A stretch of 64,000 bases of DNA, taken from Nepenthes gracilis (Eukaryota > Streptophyta > Magnoliopsida > Caryophyllales > Nepenthaceae). Made by a program: the position numbers and the translations under genes. The stretch is from NCBI GenBank assembly GCA_033239525.1, contig BSYO01000023.1, forward strand, positions 10,048,385 to 10,112,384, read 5' to 3'. Below the pieces are notes generated by a model. The model was not told the DNA's origin and did no database searches. It saw only the letters and a program-made list of their open reading frames with translations. Each line of letters starts with the position of its first letter. Position 1 is the stretch's first letter. Positions 1 to 11,529 of the stretch are shown in pieces.

Positions 1-203
1 TGTCATAGACGGTCAATGAATCCGATCAATGCTTTGCTTGGCCAGCTCTCTAGATCTTTACCTTACGGCCAGTAGCTATACGCTACATGATCAACAAACT
101 AAGAAACGTCGCCAGGCCACCTCAAGCAGGTAACCCAACTACTCGCGTCCCATCTTGAAGATGTTGGAGGCTAGAATCCCAAGCCACCAGTATGGGAGGT
201 TAG
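1..203 (+). mobile_element. 3' end of internal region of a Tat-like Gypsy element, with polypurine tract
   Basis: Non-coding stretch ending in a purine-rich tract (TATGGGAGGTTAG, about 191-203) immediately before an LTR that opens TGATGGG. It aligns by eye to 49690-49749, the end of the internal region of the LARD at 45-51 kb: both read CCCATC-TGAAGATG/GACATG-TGGAG, then CCAGTATGGGAGG/CAGCATGGGGGG, then CTAG/TTAG and TGATGGG. The polypurine tract primes plus-strand synthesis in LTR retrotransposons. The rest of this element lies left of the window, so its coding content is unknown. Confidence 0.6.
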
Positions 204-1185
204 TGATGGGTACGCCAATAGTGAGTTAGCCTAAGAAGGATGAACAACCCAAATCCACAATGGCCCATTAATGCCTAGACGGTCAACGCTTGCCGTTGAC
301 CAGTCGAAAGGCCAATGAGCTAGGAGAAGCCCAAGAACAAGACGACCCACTTGATTCAAAGACTGTCAACGCTTCTGTTGACCGGAAGCATGATCAGTTG
401 GCCGCCTGCAGACTAGGCCTCAAGTGGGCCAGGCCCAATTTGGTCCACGCGACCATCTTCGACCAGGAACGATCTTTTCTTTTGATTTCACGCTCTTCAC
501 AGAAGGTAATTTTTACTACAACGGTCATCAGTAGATTCAACGTGCATTCCTAAAGGAATGCGTCATAATCTTTTCCCTATTTGTTAGAAACCCTAACGGT
601 TGTAGAATACAAAAGGAAAACAATCAATTTAGTGACCGTTATTGTAATAAAAGCTCCACGCCAGAAAAGATAGTGATCCTATAAAAGCGCGGAATCAAGC
701 CCTTTTGTATAAGGAAGGCAACCCAAAGTAGCACCTATAAGAGGCCATGGAATTCTCACTCCAAGGCACACATTCATTCGCCCACAATAAGCTCAAACAC
801 TTAAACTTGCTATTAAAGCGTTTTACAGAAAAGCTCACATGCTTCAAACTGTAAACGCTCTCTCTCTTTTTGCCACTACGTTCTCAGTGAACATAGTGCT
901 TAGAGCTAGTGATCCTCACGAGCCAACAAAGCCTCTCTCGACGAGAACACTAACCTATCTCAAACACTCTCTATATTTTTTTTGCATTCTCTACTTTCAT
1001 CTTCTTAATTTGAAGGTCGTTTGCTGATTTAAGCGTCGAAATATTTATGGCAGGATAACCTTCCACCATCACCTGACCTCTTGTTCATAGTTGTAGTGTG
1101 TAAGATCCAAATTCAATAGACGGAGTCAAACTCAGACAACCGACTTGACCCGAATCTGTTCAAAATTTAGATCCATGACGTATCA
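204..1185 (+). mobile_element. 3' LTR of a Tat-like Gypsy element
   Basis: Starts TGATGGGTACGCC directly after a polypurine tract. The similar start GATGGGTATGGCAATAC is seen at 19573. A TATA box (CTATAAAAG, about 679-687) sits about 475 bases into the LTR, as expected for the U3/R boundary. Near the end, a TAATTTGAAGGTC block, followed by CTTGTTCATAG and a GTAAGATCCAAATTC block, matches the U5 ends at about 20160-20240 and 46185-46280. The 3' boundary (GACGTATCA, about 1185) was set by alignment with the LTR end at 20333 and is approximate. Short ORFs here are not coding. Confidence 0.6.
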
Positions 1186-1527
1186 CCACCTTTGTTTTAT
1201 TGTTTACGCATTTGCTCCAACATGTTATCTCCCATTGGTACGTTAGTAGCGTGAAATTGGGATCCAATGGTATGTGAAGGTTTACTAACACATGAAGTAA
1301 GTTTGATAGGAAGATCAAATATTGTCCGAATTTACTATTATGAACAAATCTAATAAGTCTCTTAATAATGGTTATGAGTAGGGAGTAAGTTAGTCAAGGT
1401 TTAGTGTATTTGTATTATGTGATTATAAGTTAATTTTTATAATCTATTACTTTTACTGGTTAGAATAGTTCGAAGGGTTTTACTCGATAATTATTGATTA
1501 TTAAAATTTTTTATCGTCATCAAAATC
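1186..1527. other. AT-rich spacer, nothing recognised
   Basis: About 340 bases between two LTR retrotransposons. No ORF, repeat or RNA gene is recognised. Confidence 0.5.
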
Positions 1528-4500
1528 TATAAGATCCAAACCCCAAGAAGTATTTTAATAATATTAAATTTAAATAAATTAATAAAAGTTTAAGGCTAAT
1601 TGTGGGTTTTTATCAAAAAATAAATATTTGACCAAAATGAATTTAGCTCAAATGTACTTGATGTGAGTTTGACCCATGTATGAGCCTCTTTTGGATAGAA
1701 TAGTTGTGCCTAAAGTGTGTACTAATATTTCTTGTGTATGTTTAGACTAAAATATAGGTGCCGATTAGGGTGTTTATAGACAATATGAAGTTTGCCTCTA
1801 TACTAGATATGTGCCTAACAGGCACACATATATTATTTTATTATTAATAAGCCATTTGATTGATTTTAGCACTTTTTAACTAAGTTATAAGAGAAAAGAG
1901 AGAAAGAGAGAAGGAAAATAGAGTAAAGATGGGAGCCAAGTAGGACAAGGTGAATCTAGAAAGAATTCAAACTAGTTTTTAACAAATCCAAGTAAAGAAT
2001 AGTGCATCTTAATCTTTTTATTCCTTTGTTACTATTTTTTTTAAATCTCAAATTATTTCATATTTCAAATTCTTATACATTGAATATTTTATTATGCTAA
2101 AAGATTGGCAAGTTTGTCAAATTATTCCCACCTTGTGAAATTTTTAGAAAACTCATACCTTAAAGTTATATAAATCACATTGAATATATAAAATTTTAAT
2201 ATATATTTTTTTGTATGCCACTAATTTTTAAATGTCACCAATTTTTATGTATTTATTTCTACATATCAATTATTTATAAAAACAAATTGATAAAAGCTCT
2301 ACTTTAACTTTGATCAATTATTTTTTTCCTCCAACATGAGAAAAATGTATGTGTATTGATATATTGATGTAAATTTTAAAATTTGACAACATAAGGACTA
2401 TTGTAGAGAGTTATGAAATATATTCAAATAAGTCTTAAAATATTATTATAAATTAAAAGTCAAACCTAATAATTATAGGTTAGAATAGTGACATTTAACC
2501 TCGATTATAAAGAATTGTTAGGTATGGCGCTTGATTTTATTCCTAATGATGATAAATTAAGTTAATGAATGTACTAAGATCAAATGAGGTCTTGGGTAAA
2601 AGCCAATATTCTAATTGGGTCACATCAAATTCTAAGATACCTGACCAGCACTTGATATGTGTATATATGTATTTTGGACAATAAAGACGTGGTAGAAGGA
2701 TGCCTCTAGGGCTCACATATATATTTTAGGTAGATTGGTTACATTCGATGCACACCCAAGAGACTTATATGTGTGTTCATGGCAGAATGCATGCGTCTAA
2801 TACTCACCTAATGGATTCTTGTACGCCGTATGGTTTCTATCTTGACGCCTAATACGTATCTGATAGACGCATGTATGCCAAATTTCTACATAATGCTCTA
2901 TTGTCCGAATTTTAGTCATTTTTGCCCGATTTTATTAAGAAGAGAGAGAAAGAAAGAGTGAAAGAGCGAGGAGGAGGAAAAGAATGTTAGAGAAGGAGAA
3001 TCCAAATGAATTTAAGAAGATTTTTTATGATTTTAAGTATAAAGTAAGTACATATAAACCCATCATTCTCTTGTTGCTATTCTTTTTCTGATTTTTATAA
3101 ATATTTATTATGTTAAATACTCATATATACTATAATTTCATCTATAAAATGTTTAAATCTCATATGCATGAACTCTTATTTTTATTTTATACAACTTTTA
3201 TAAAATATATAACCTTATTTCATGTGCATTATATTTTCAAGTTGATTCTCTATACCATTGCCTCGTATGTTATTAAATTATGTTTACATACCCTTATATG
3301 TTCTTGATTTTTAGATATATGCTCTTATATATACTAATTCATTAAGTATATATTTTGCATATCTTGAATTTACATTTAATTGCTCCTGCATGCCTTATAA
3401 TTAAAATAAATTAATAAAATTATATTGACTACACTAATTTTCTATATTTTTGTAACGAATAATTTCTACATATTCATTATTTACATAATATAAATTTTAC
3501 ATGTTTTAAAATATTTAAGTTTTCATAAGATTTATGATATATTGTATACTATGTATTTGAAGAAATAAAAAAAAAGTCTATATAAGTTAAAAGATAAAGA
3601 TATTTTCTTTTGTATGAGAAAATATAAGGAATATGTCAGTAATTGAGTGGAGTTTTCCATTAATTTTACACGAATCATTATAAAGAATTGATGGTAATAT
3701 ATTATAGTAAAAATAAATGTTTGAACTTATTTTTTGTAGATTAAAAAGTCGCATTTGAATTCCATCTCAGGATTATATGTATAATAATTCACCTACAGGC
3801 TTTGAATATTAACTTATAGCCTTTGGTTGTATAAAAATATAAATATATAATTCAAGTTTTAATTAGTCGATCCTTTTATCGGTGAGGCCATTATATATCC
3901 TTAGTCCACAAATTTGATTGATTTGAATATATTTATTTGATATACAGTTTGAGAAGGAAATTGATCATCAAGTTAAAAATACTATGCATCATATGCTTAT
4001 AAATTTGCTATTATTTTTTATTTTGATTATGTTCCATTCTAACATATTTTGATATAAAGTATATATTTAGTTGTAAAAATTTATATCTTATTAAATAATT
4101 AATTAATTATTATTTTAATTTTTGCTAACATTTTAAATTATAGGGCTCAGGACATATGTGCAAATGGCTAGAACTAAGGGAAAGCTCTTCGAGGATTAGA
4201 ACTAGGAGTTTGAGTTTGGATGATGAATTATGTTTTAGAACAATAGATTTAGGGTTATCATTTTGCTAAAATTATTCATACTGTAATATTTAATTTATGC
4301 AATATAATTATCAGTGATCGAGTTTGATTTTGATTTTTAGTCCAATAGTTCATCCAAGTTATGATTTTTTTTACTTTAACTTTTGTATGTATGCGTCATT
4401 TTACATATATATTTGAGGTCTTATATGATTAATGTTCAAATCTATTTTTGGGTATGACATTTTAGGTCTTATATTTTAAATATTTTATTTTGAGTTCATT

Positions 4501-5219
4501 TCTCAGTTTTTGATAATTATGATTGTGTCCCAATAAAGTTTTGAAGTTTTAAACTTGTCCAAATATTGGGACGAGTTTAGCATAATTTCTACATTTATAC
4601 GTTTTTTGGGATATTTTAATATATGATTTTTGCATGCTTTATCAAAATTATGTTATTATTGGTAATTTCATATTTTAATCATGACTATCATAACCTGGAT
4701 GATTCATTCAATATATCCACATTTTATATTTATTTTCTAAATGTTAGATTCACACGAGTAGCCTGCTTGCTAACCTTTCATGTTAGGATGACTGTGTTCA
4801 CATAGAAACTTTGGATGATGGAAAAAGGCTTCTATTTTGATTATTTTATTAGGAAATATAAATTTAGATTTGGATAATGTCTGTATTATGGCCATGAGCC
4901 CAGAGTATTGTTTAATTTCAATACAATATTGAGGTTAGTAGATATTCTGATTTTGGTTTAAGATATTTTTTCTTACTTATTGTCTAAATCAAATAGTTGG
5001 TATGTATTTGAAGTCACTTTTAAGTGTAACCTTTTGAATCATATATTTAGATATTTAGTTATATATGCAAACTGTTTAACAATGCTTTGTCACAGGTTTG
5101 CATCTTGACATTTGGTTGGGTTTGAGTCAATTAATTTAACAATTGATTTTGGGTATTAAGTGACGATCTCAATTATTGGTAATTCTAAGTTTTAGATTTG
5201 GGAACGTGCAACCTTGACA
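1528..5219 (+). repeat. 5' LTR of the chromovirus, expanded by an insertion
   Basis: Blocks align with the 3' LTR: 1528 with 9210 (TATAAGAT-CAAA); 1740-1800 with 9400-9460 (GTTTAGACTAAAATAT, CACAATA/GACAATA-GAAGTTTGCCT); 2110-2500 with 9770-10160 (TGTCAAATTATTCC and on through ATGTATGT-TATTGATAT); 4640-4860 with 10460-10700 (TTATTATTGGTAATTTCA; TTGGATGATGGAAAA; GATTATTTTATTA). The segment about 2540-4300 has no counterpart in the 3' LTR at this place and carries another LTR-like copy. The 3' end is placed after ACCTTGACA, followed by TTGTATC, a possible decayed TGGTATCAGAGC primer site. Confidence 0.6.
2580..4300. repeat. Second LTR-like copy inserted in the 5' LTR
   Basis: This segment interrupts the 5' LTR alignment. 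Its own text repeats LTR material: an ACTTGATATGTG start-like block at 2650, the GAGAGAGAAAGAAAG tract at 2940 (compare 1890 and 9580), then GAATTTAAG, AAGTACATATAAACCC and CTTGTTGCTATTC, which match 9600-9700. It is therefore a tandem or nested LTR relic of the same or a sister family. Both edges are approximate. Confidence 0.5.
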
Positions 5220-5339
5220 GAAGTTGTATCGAATAAAGTCATAAAGAAAATATCTTATTTGGTTTAAAGAATTAATATAGTTAATTATATCATGATAGAT
5301 ACTAAAATATCCACTAAAAAAGATAGATCAAGTTCTGGC

Positions 5340-6270
5340 AGGGAAGAGAAATATCTTACTATAATAGCGAGGATCGCAGGGGAGATGGGCCAGATAGTCT
5401 AGTGGCAACCAAATCTGGAGCTAGTTGTAGTAGATTTTGGAGTTGCACTAATGGCTTACAATGAATTCACAAATGAATGGGTGCCAAAGCTTTTAGGTGA
5501 TTCAAATCTAAGGAGCGTAGAGATTTGAATTCGACGTATTGGGAAGGTCTTCAAGGTAATCATCTATCCAAAGGAATACAAAGTAAGGTTTGCCTCGTAC
5601 AAATTAGATGGAGAGGCAAACTATTGGTAGTAGATAAAGAACATGATGTTAGGATTGGAGAATGAGTACATTTTGTAGAACATGTTTTTGGAGGCGCTTC
5701 TAGATAGATACTTTCCTATAAGTTTATAAGAGTAGGAGGATGAATTTGCACACTTGTAACATAGAAAATCAAATCGTGACAAAGTATAAACAAGTTCACT
5801 GAATTAGTTTGTCATGCTCTACACATGGTGATGGATGAGACGATGAGAGTAAGAAAATTTTTATGATGATTGAATGATATAATTTGAAAGCAATTGAGGA
5901 CTCTGAGGTCGAAGATGTTTAGATAAATTCTTAATCAAGCCTTACTATATGAGTCAAAACTAAAGGAGAAAAATTTTTTGAAAAATGAGTGCAAGATAAA
6001 GAGGCCAAAAATAGGGATTAAGTGAACCCCATAAAAAGTCAAAATCGCATGATAAGGTGACAAAGATAGGAGCAAAACTCTTAAGTACATTAGGACAACA
6101 ATAATCGAAACTTGTGTGCCCATATTATGGAAAACACCATGGAAAATAGCTAGAAAGCCAAGCACTTTAGGAAGAGCTTTTGCAATAATGGTTAGGGATA
6201 CAAATATGTCTCCTTCAATGGTGAAAAGTAAACTATTAATTTTTAAAAGTTCAACACGTATTGTTGGACC
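5340..6270 (+). pseudogene. gag: Gypsy gag remnant
   Basis: Capsid-like protein of the chromovirus, broken by many stops. At 5538-5630 the translation reads GKVFKVI, then YPKEYKVRFASYKLDGEA and NYW, the core of the retrotransposon gag family in which a conserved block ends in a tryptophan-rich A-xx-WW. At about 5935-5990 a SYESKLKEKNFLKNE-like block is the typical region before the zinc knuckle. At 6115-6190 CPYYGKHHGK is a decayed first half of the nucleocapsid zinc finger. No open frame longer than about 60 residues survives in the sense strand. The ORF of 112 residues on the opposite strand is a shadow. Confidence 0.75.
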
Positions 6271-6299
6271 CATGTTTTATCCATTTATTTGTATTCCCT

Positions 6300-7289
6300 A
6301 AGTTCGTATGTCATTTGCATTCATGCCTAGAATCATGAATTATTCATTACTAATGTCTATGCCTATGGATACGCCATTGATAACAGATATTATATATCCT
6401 AGGTGTATTGTTTGGAGGAATGAGTTTTAGTGGTAGATTTAATTTTATTAGATATATATGATTTTGATATAATTTTAAATATAAGTTGATCAACATGTTA
6501 TAATACCAGTGTAGACTATTTTCATAAAAGAGTGTATTTTTTTAATTTCGGATTGTGAATATTTTTATTTTTAAAGAATCAAACAAAAGGAATCAACATT
6601 TTGATTTTGTCCTTCATGCGTGCTATTTGATAAAAGGTAGATATAAAGTATACCTAACCTATGTTTCCATAATCGACAATCATTATGTGTTGGTTGAGGA
6701 GATTTCAGTGGTAAGATTATTATCAAATAGGGAGATTGAGTTTGAGATAAAGGTAATGTTAGGATCAGCATCAATTTCTAAAACTCTATATGGAATAATA
6801 TATTTAAAATTAAAGGAGTTAAAGAAATAATTTTAAGAATTGTTGAAGAAGAGTTTTATTCAATTGAGTGTGTTTGGATGTATTGGCTTTGCCTGTGAAG
6901 AAGGATGGGTCTATAAAATTGTGTATAGACTATTGGGAGTTAAATATGGTAACTATCAACAATACATACCCGTTGTTAAGAATAGGCAATTTATTTATAC
7001 TTAGGAAAATTAGGTCATATGCCAGGCTAAAAAGTTTGAATTTTGGTAAAAGAAAGTTATTTTTTAAGGCTATGTGATTTGTAAAGGGGGTGTCTCGATC
7101 AATCCGAAAAAGATTGAAGAGGTGACAAGTTGGAGTCAAATGACAATTATGACGAAAGTATGAAGCTTTCTTGAGATGACCGGAGACTATTGAAGATATG
7201 TGGAGAGCTTCTAAAAATTGCAATGTTATTAACCTACATGATACAAAAGAAGATAGAGTTTCATTTGGACGAAGATTGAGAAAAAAGTT
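6300..7289 (+). pseudogene. pol: Gypsy protease-RT remnant with RT core deleted
   Basis: At 6690-6830 the reading VVRLLSNREIEFEIKVM, then ASISK and ELKEL matches the linker entering chromovirus RT. At 6895-7010 [19 protein letters not shown] and the following YPLLRI are RT motifs. The next recognisable codons, at about 7020-7130 (ARLKSLNFG, then GVSINPKKIEEV), belong to the region after the catalytic centre. The block that should carry MPFGLTNAP and the FIDD/YVDD catalytic aspartates, roughly 125 residues, is absent. Reverse transcription by this copy is therefore impossible. The protease active site was not found. Confidence 0.75.
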
Positions 7290-7730
7290 TTCAAGAGTTG
7301 AATGACACGTTAACGACTGCCTTTATCTTAGCTATTCTAGAAGGATTTAGTGGATATGTGATTTGTTGTGATGTATACAAGAATGGGTTGGGTTGTGTGC
7401 TTATATAGTATATGAAGGTAATTGCTTATGAATCGAAGTAATTAATGACTTATGAAAAAAATTATCCTACCCAAAATTTAAAATTAGTAGGAATTATTTT
7501 GTACTAAAACTTTGGAAACATTGTTTGTGGAGGAAAATTTTTAGGGTTTTTGGATCATAATAGTTTAAAATACTTATTCTTTAAAAAAGAATTCAACATA
7601 AGGAAAATATAATGGATGGATTTACAAAAGAATTTTGATTGTGAAATTTAATATCAATTGGAAAATGCCAATATAGTAGTAGATGCCTTTAGTCATAAGA
7701 CAATGAATTCGACGGCTCACTTGAAAATTA
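7290..7730 (+). pseudogene. pol: Gypsy RNase H remnant
   Basis: Continues from the RT remnant in shifting frames. Readable motifs: SFQELNDTLTTA at 7288-7320, SGYVICCDVYKNGLGCVL at 7347-7400 (the RNase H strand normally reading CDAS-GLGCVL, here CDVY), VIAYESKxL and KNYPTQNLKL at 7420-7490, DHNSLKYLF at 7553-7580 and ANIVVDAFSHK at 7668-7700 (normally ADALSRK). It removes RNA from the RNA-DNA hybrid in an active element. Several stops make this copy dead. Confidence 0.8.
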
Positions 7731-7859
7731 AAAAAATGGAGATGCTTGATACTATGAATGAGTGCAGCATTAAAATATATTTTTAAGGTACCCATATAAT
7801 CTATTCATATTTTTTGATATAGTTGGAGATGATTCAAAGAATAAAGAGAATGCAAATGA

Positions 7860-9190
7860 ATGATCTATTCTTAATGAACATAATTGAAGATTTGAGCAAA
7901 GGTCGAGATCTTTATTTAACATTCGGGCTAATAAAGTCTTAAGGTTTTAGGATTGGATATGTGTATCAAAATTTAAAGAATCAAATGAAGAAATTTTTAA
8001 TGAGGCCCATTAACCTAAGTACACTATCCACCTAAAAATTAATAGGATGTACCAAGATTTACAAAAGACCTTTTGTTGAGGAATATCAAAAGAAACATTG
8101 CAGCATTTATAGGAAAATGTATGACCTATCAACAAATAAAAGTAGAATATAAGAAATCGTCAAATCTTTTGTAACTTATGCCCATCCTTAGTTGGTGATG
8201 CAAGTATATGATGATAGATTTTATGATAACTTTATTGAAAACGTTGACGAATCATAATGAAATATGGGTGATCATTGATTAGCTAATTGAGTCAACCCAT
8301 TTTATTATTGTTAGGATGGCATTTTTAAAGGATCATTTGACAAGATTATACATAAATAAAATAGTGAAATCTCATGAGATCCTGGCTTTAATTTATGAGA
8401 TTCTATTAAAATTTTGGAGAAGCCTATATCGAAAGTTGGGTTATTTAAAATTTAAACAACTTTTGGAAGATAATATTAAAGATATATTGAGAGTTTCAAT
8501 TTGTGAGATGAAAAGAAATTGAGATGATTACTTACCACTAGCTCTGTTTGCCTACAATGATAGTTAACAAACAAATATTAGTATATCCCCTTTTGAAGAA
8601 TTATATAAAAATATAAGACTTTTGGGACAAGAGGTGATCTAGAAAATAACAGATAAAATTCGTATCATTTGAGATCAACTTCAAATTATTCAAAACCAAC
8701 AAAAAAGTTATAGAAATCACAAAAGGTTTGAGTTGAGTTTTAAAATTATATATCATCTATTTTTGAAGATATCTCTATCAAAAGGAGTATCCAAGTTTGA
8801 GGTAATAGAAAAATTAAAACTAAAATTTATTAGACCATTTAAAATTTTAGAGCAAATAAATAAAGTGGCTTATCTATTAACTTTGCCTTCAAGCCTAGAA
8901 AATGTCCATAATATTTTTCATATCTTGATGCCCTGCAAATACATTTATGATCATTCACTTATTGAGTATGAATCATTAAGGATTAATAAAAATTTAACGT
9001 AAATTGAATAATCGGTTTAAATTTTGGGACAATAAGATCAATTGTTCTATACTAAGGTTATTCCTTTGGTCAATATATTATAGAGAAACTATTGATTCAA
9101 TGAAGTCACATGGGAACGCGATGATGAAATTCGAGATAAGTAACCCCACTTGTTTTTTCATTAAGGTACGCAAAATTTTGAGGATGCAAT
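7860..9190 (+). pseudogene. pol: Gypsy integrase and chromodomain-like tail, remnant
   Basis: Zinc-finger-side text is recognisable at 7960-8150 (a decayed MYQDLK, then C-TCQQ-K). Core-domain text follows at 8316-8620 (KDHLTRLYINKIVKSHE, FWRSLYRKLG, LEDNIKDILR, LPLALFAYNDS). The C-terminal domain is at 8733-9002 (FLKISLSKGV, KLKLKFIRPFKILEQI, VAYLLTLPSSLENVHNIFHI). About 9060-9150 reads as the decayed VLWR-T-SM-E-M-F stretch of a chromodomain. The chromodomain guides chromovirus insertion into heterochromatin. Stops and frameshifts disrupt the frame throughout; three segments still form ORFs of 60-90 residues. Confidence 0.75.
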
Positions 9191-9209
9191 TTTTATAAAG
9201 AGAGAAAAA

Positions 9210-11103
9210 TATAAGATACAAAGCCTAAAAAATATTTTAATAAAACAAAATTTTTGAGTTTAATTTTGGGTTCAAATTAAAAATTAAATGTTAAATTAAA
9301 GTAAATTTAGGCTAACTAATATTTGATATGTGCTTAATTTACATGTATATTTTGAATAGAATAACTATATTTGAGATGTAAACAAATAACGCTTGTGTGT
9401 GTTTAGACTAAAATATTGATACCTGATGTAAGCCTGTTAGGATCCTTATACACAATACGAAATTTGCCTTTATACTTGACCATGCCTAACTAGTAAATGT
9501 ATACCAATTTGTTATAAATTGACTAGTTGGCCAATTTTGGCTCATTGTTCACCGAGCTTTAAGAAATGAAAGAGAAATGAGAAGAGAAAAAGAGAAAGAA
9601 GAAGAGAGAGAAGGAATGAAATTAAATATAATTTTAATAAATTTAAGTACATGTAAGTATATCTAAACTTATTTTTTTATTATTGTTGATCTTTTCTAAA
9701 ATTTTAAATATTTCTTATCATAAATGCTTATATATGTGATAGTTTCTTACTCTATGAGTTTATTTTGTAAACATGTCAAATTATTCCAACTCTACAAAAT
9801 TTTAGAAAGTTTATATATTAAAATAATGTAAGCCATGTTGAATTTTAGAAATTTCAGTATGTATATTTTTGCATGGCACTAATTTGCAAACCTATATTTC
9901 TATGTATCATTAATTTTTATATATTTATTTCTATATGTCAATTATTTGTAAAAAAAATTAATGAAGATTTTACTTTAACTTTAATGAGTAATTTGTTTCT
10001 CCAACTTAAAAAAATGTATGTATATTGATATTTTTGTATATAATTTTCAGTTTTGATTACATAAAAACTATTATAGAGTATTATAAAATATATTTAGATA
10101 TATTTTAATATATTATTTATAAATCGAAGGTTAAATCTAATAGTTATGAGTCAAAAAATTGATTTTTGACTGAACTATAAGAAATAATATATAATCAACT
10201 TACCCACAGATCATGAATAATAATGTATGGTTTTTAACTATGTAAAAATAATCATGACTTGAACTTTGATATTGAACATTTATTAGTCAAATCATCACTA
10301 GTAATTGGTTATTATATGTTTAGAAAATTTTTATATATTTTATATTATTCTTCGTTCATGATTTTTCATAAATTTTATACCCATAAATGTTTACACAAAC
10401 AAGGCATCATTTTTGTATTTATATGATCTTTGGTTTGTTTTGATATTTGTATACTATTTTCAAATGTTTTATTAAAATTTTATTATTATCGGCAATTTCA
10501 GATTTTGGTCATACATTTATATAAATGTATATATACTTGTTGAGAGTTAAGTTTACTCTTACCACATATTTTCTAACATTTTTAGATCAGTAAATTTGAA
10601 TATATTTATTGTGATTTTGGATGATGGAAAATGGGATTTCTAAAGAATTAATTTAGGATATTTTAGTTATATTTTGATTATTTTATTAAGAAATGTAAAT
10701 TTGGTTTTAAATACAATAACAAAATCTGAGTTATTTTTTTATTATCTCAAATTTATTTTAATAATATTTTTTTTATTGAAAATTGATTTTGATTTGCATA
10801 TAGTAAATGATTTACATTACTTGTATATTTATAGATACTTTCCTTCAGCTAACTTTCCAAGTTCTAAATGAATTATAATTAAAAATTTCCTAACATTTCA
10901 CATAAAATGTCTAAATTATTACATAATCTCATAATCTTATAATAAAAAATTTAACAATATACTCATATATAATCTATACTTAAAAGTTTTTTTCCCCAAA
11001 AAATCTGAAATCTAATTTTTTCACTATTATCTCTCATCCTTTGTAAGAATTATAGAAAATATTTGTGGAGTTACTATTTGTTCACATCTTTTTGGAGGTC
11101 GCA
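9210..11103 (+). repeat. 3' LTR of the chromovirus
   Basis: Starts TATAAGATACAAAGCCT right after a purine tract. The order of blocks shared with the 5' LTR is as given there. The end is placed at GGAGGTCGCA (11103), whose reverse complement TGCGACCTCC loosely mirrors the LTR start and resembles the GGGACGTCACA end of the solo LTR at 14175. The stretch 10750-11090 shows little likeness to the 5' LTR, so this boundary is the weakest part of the call. Short ORFs of 60-65 residues inside are chance frames in AT-rich DNA. Confidence 0.6.
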
Positions 11104-11394
11104 TTTTAAAATCTAAAATATGAAAGTGATGCGTCCCTGGATTCGGATTACTATTAGGGATAGAAATCCACTTGATCTTCCTCGTCGAATCGAACTGAAG
11201 CGGGTTTGGGACGGCAACTCCAAACTTGAATCATACACACCACAATTAAAAATAAAATGTCAAAAAGCGACGAAAATTCCTCCCAATGTATATTCTCCGA
11301 TATTCAAATTAGAAATCTTTCTCAGAAAATGGAAAAATGTTATGAAGATATAATAAATGTATAGATGGATATAGTGATGGATTGAGCGTTTGAA

Positions 11395-11529
11395 TTAGCT
11401 TGACTGAGAGGCAGTTTGAGGTGCGCCCGCTAAGGGGCTGCTTAGAGATGTGACAGACCGAGAGGCGTCTCGGAGGAGCGCTCCTAGAGAGGTGCCTTAG
11501 AGGTATGCCCGACTGAAGGGCGGCTTAGA
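11395..11529 (+). repeat. GC-rich 25-28-bp minisatellite, left half
   Basis: Four to five imperfect units of the form GAGGGGCGGCTTAGAGGTG followed by CGCC-G-T. The array is cut by the solo LTR after GGCGGCTTAGA (11519-11529) and resumes at 14181 with AGTACGCTTGTTGAGG in the correct register. Confidence 0.8.

Larger units (their letters stand above)
1528..11103 (+). mobile_element. Decayed Ty3/Gypsy chromovirus (Tekay/Del type)
   Basis: Full-length but very old element. Two AT-rich LTRs, both opening TATAAGAT-CAAA (mutated from TGTAAG), flank an internal region in which gag, protease remnant, RT, RNase H, integrase and a chromodomain-like tail can be followed in order through many stops and frameshifts. 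The order PR-RT-RH-INT with a chromodomain-type C-terminus and the RT/RH wording (LCIDYRELN-like, DHKSLKYLF-like) identify a chromovirus. The Tekay/Del assignment is by overall likeness. A purine tract (AAGAGAGAAAAA, about 9197-9208) precedes the 3' LTR. No clean 5-bp target duplication was found; the ends are approximate. Confidence 0.8.

Noticed and set aside
5935..6273. 112-codon minus-strand ORF
   Set aside because: Antisense to the decayed gag, which has readable motifs on the plus strand.
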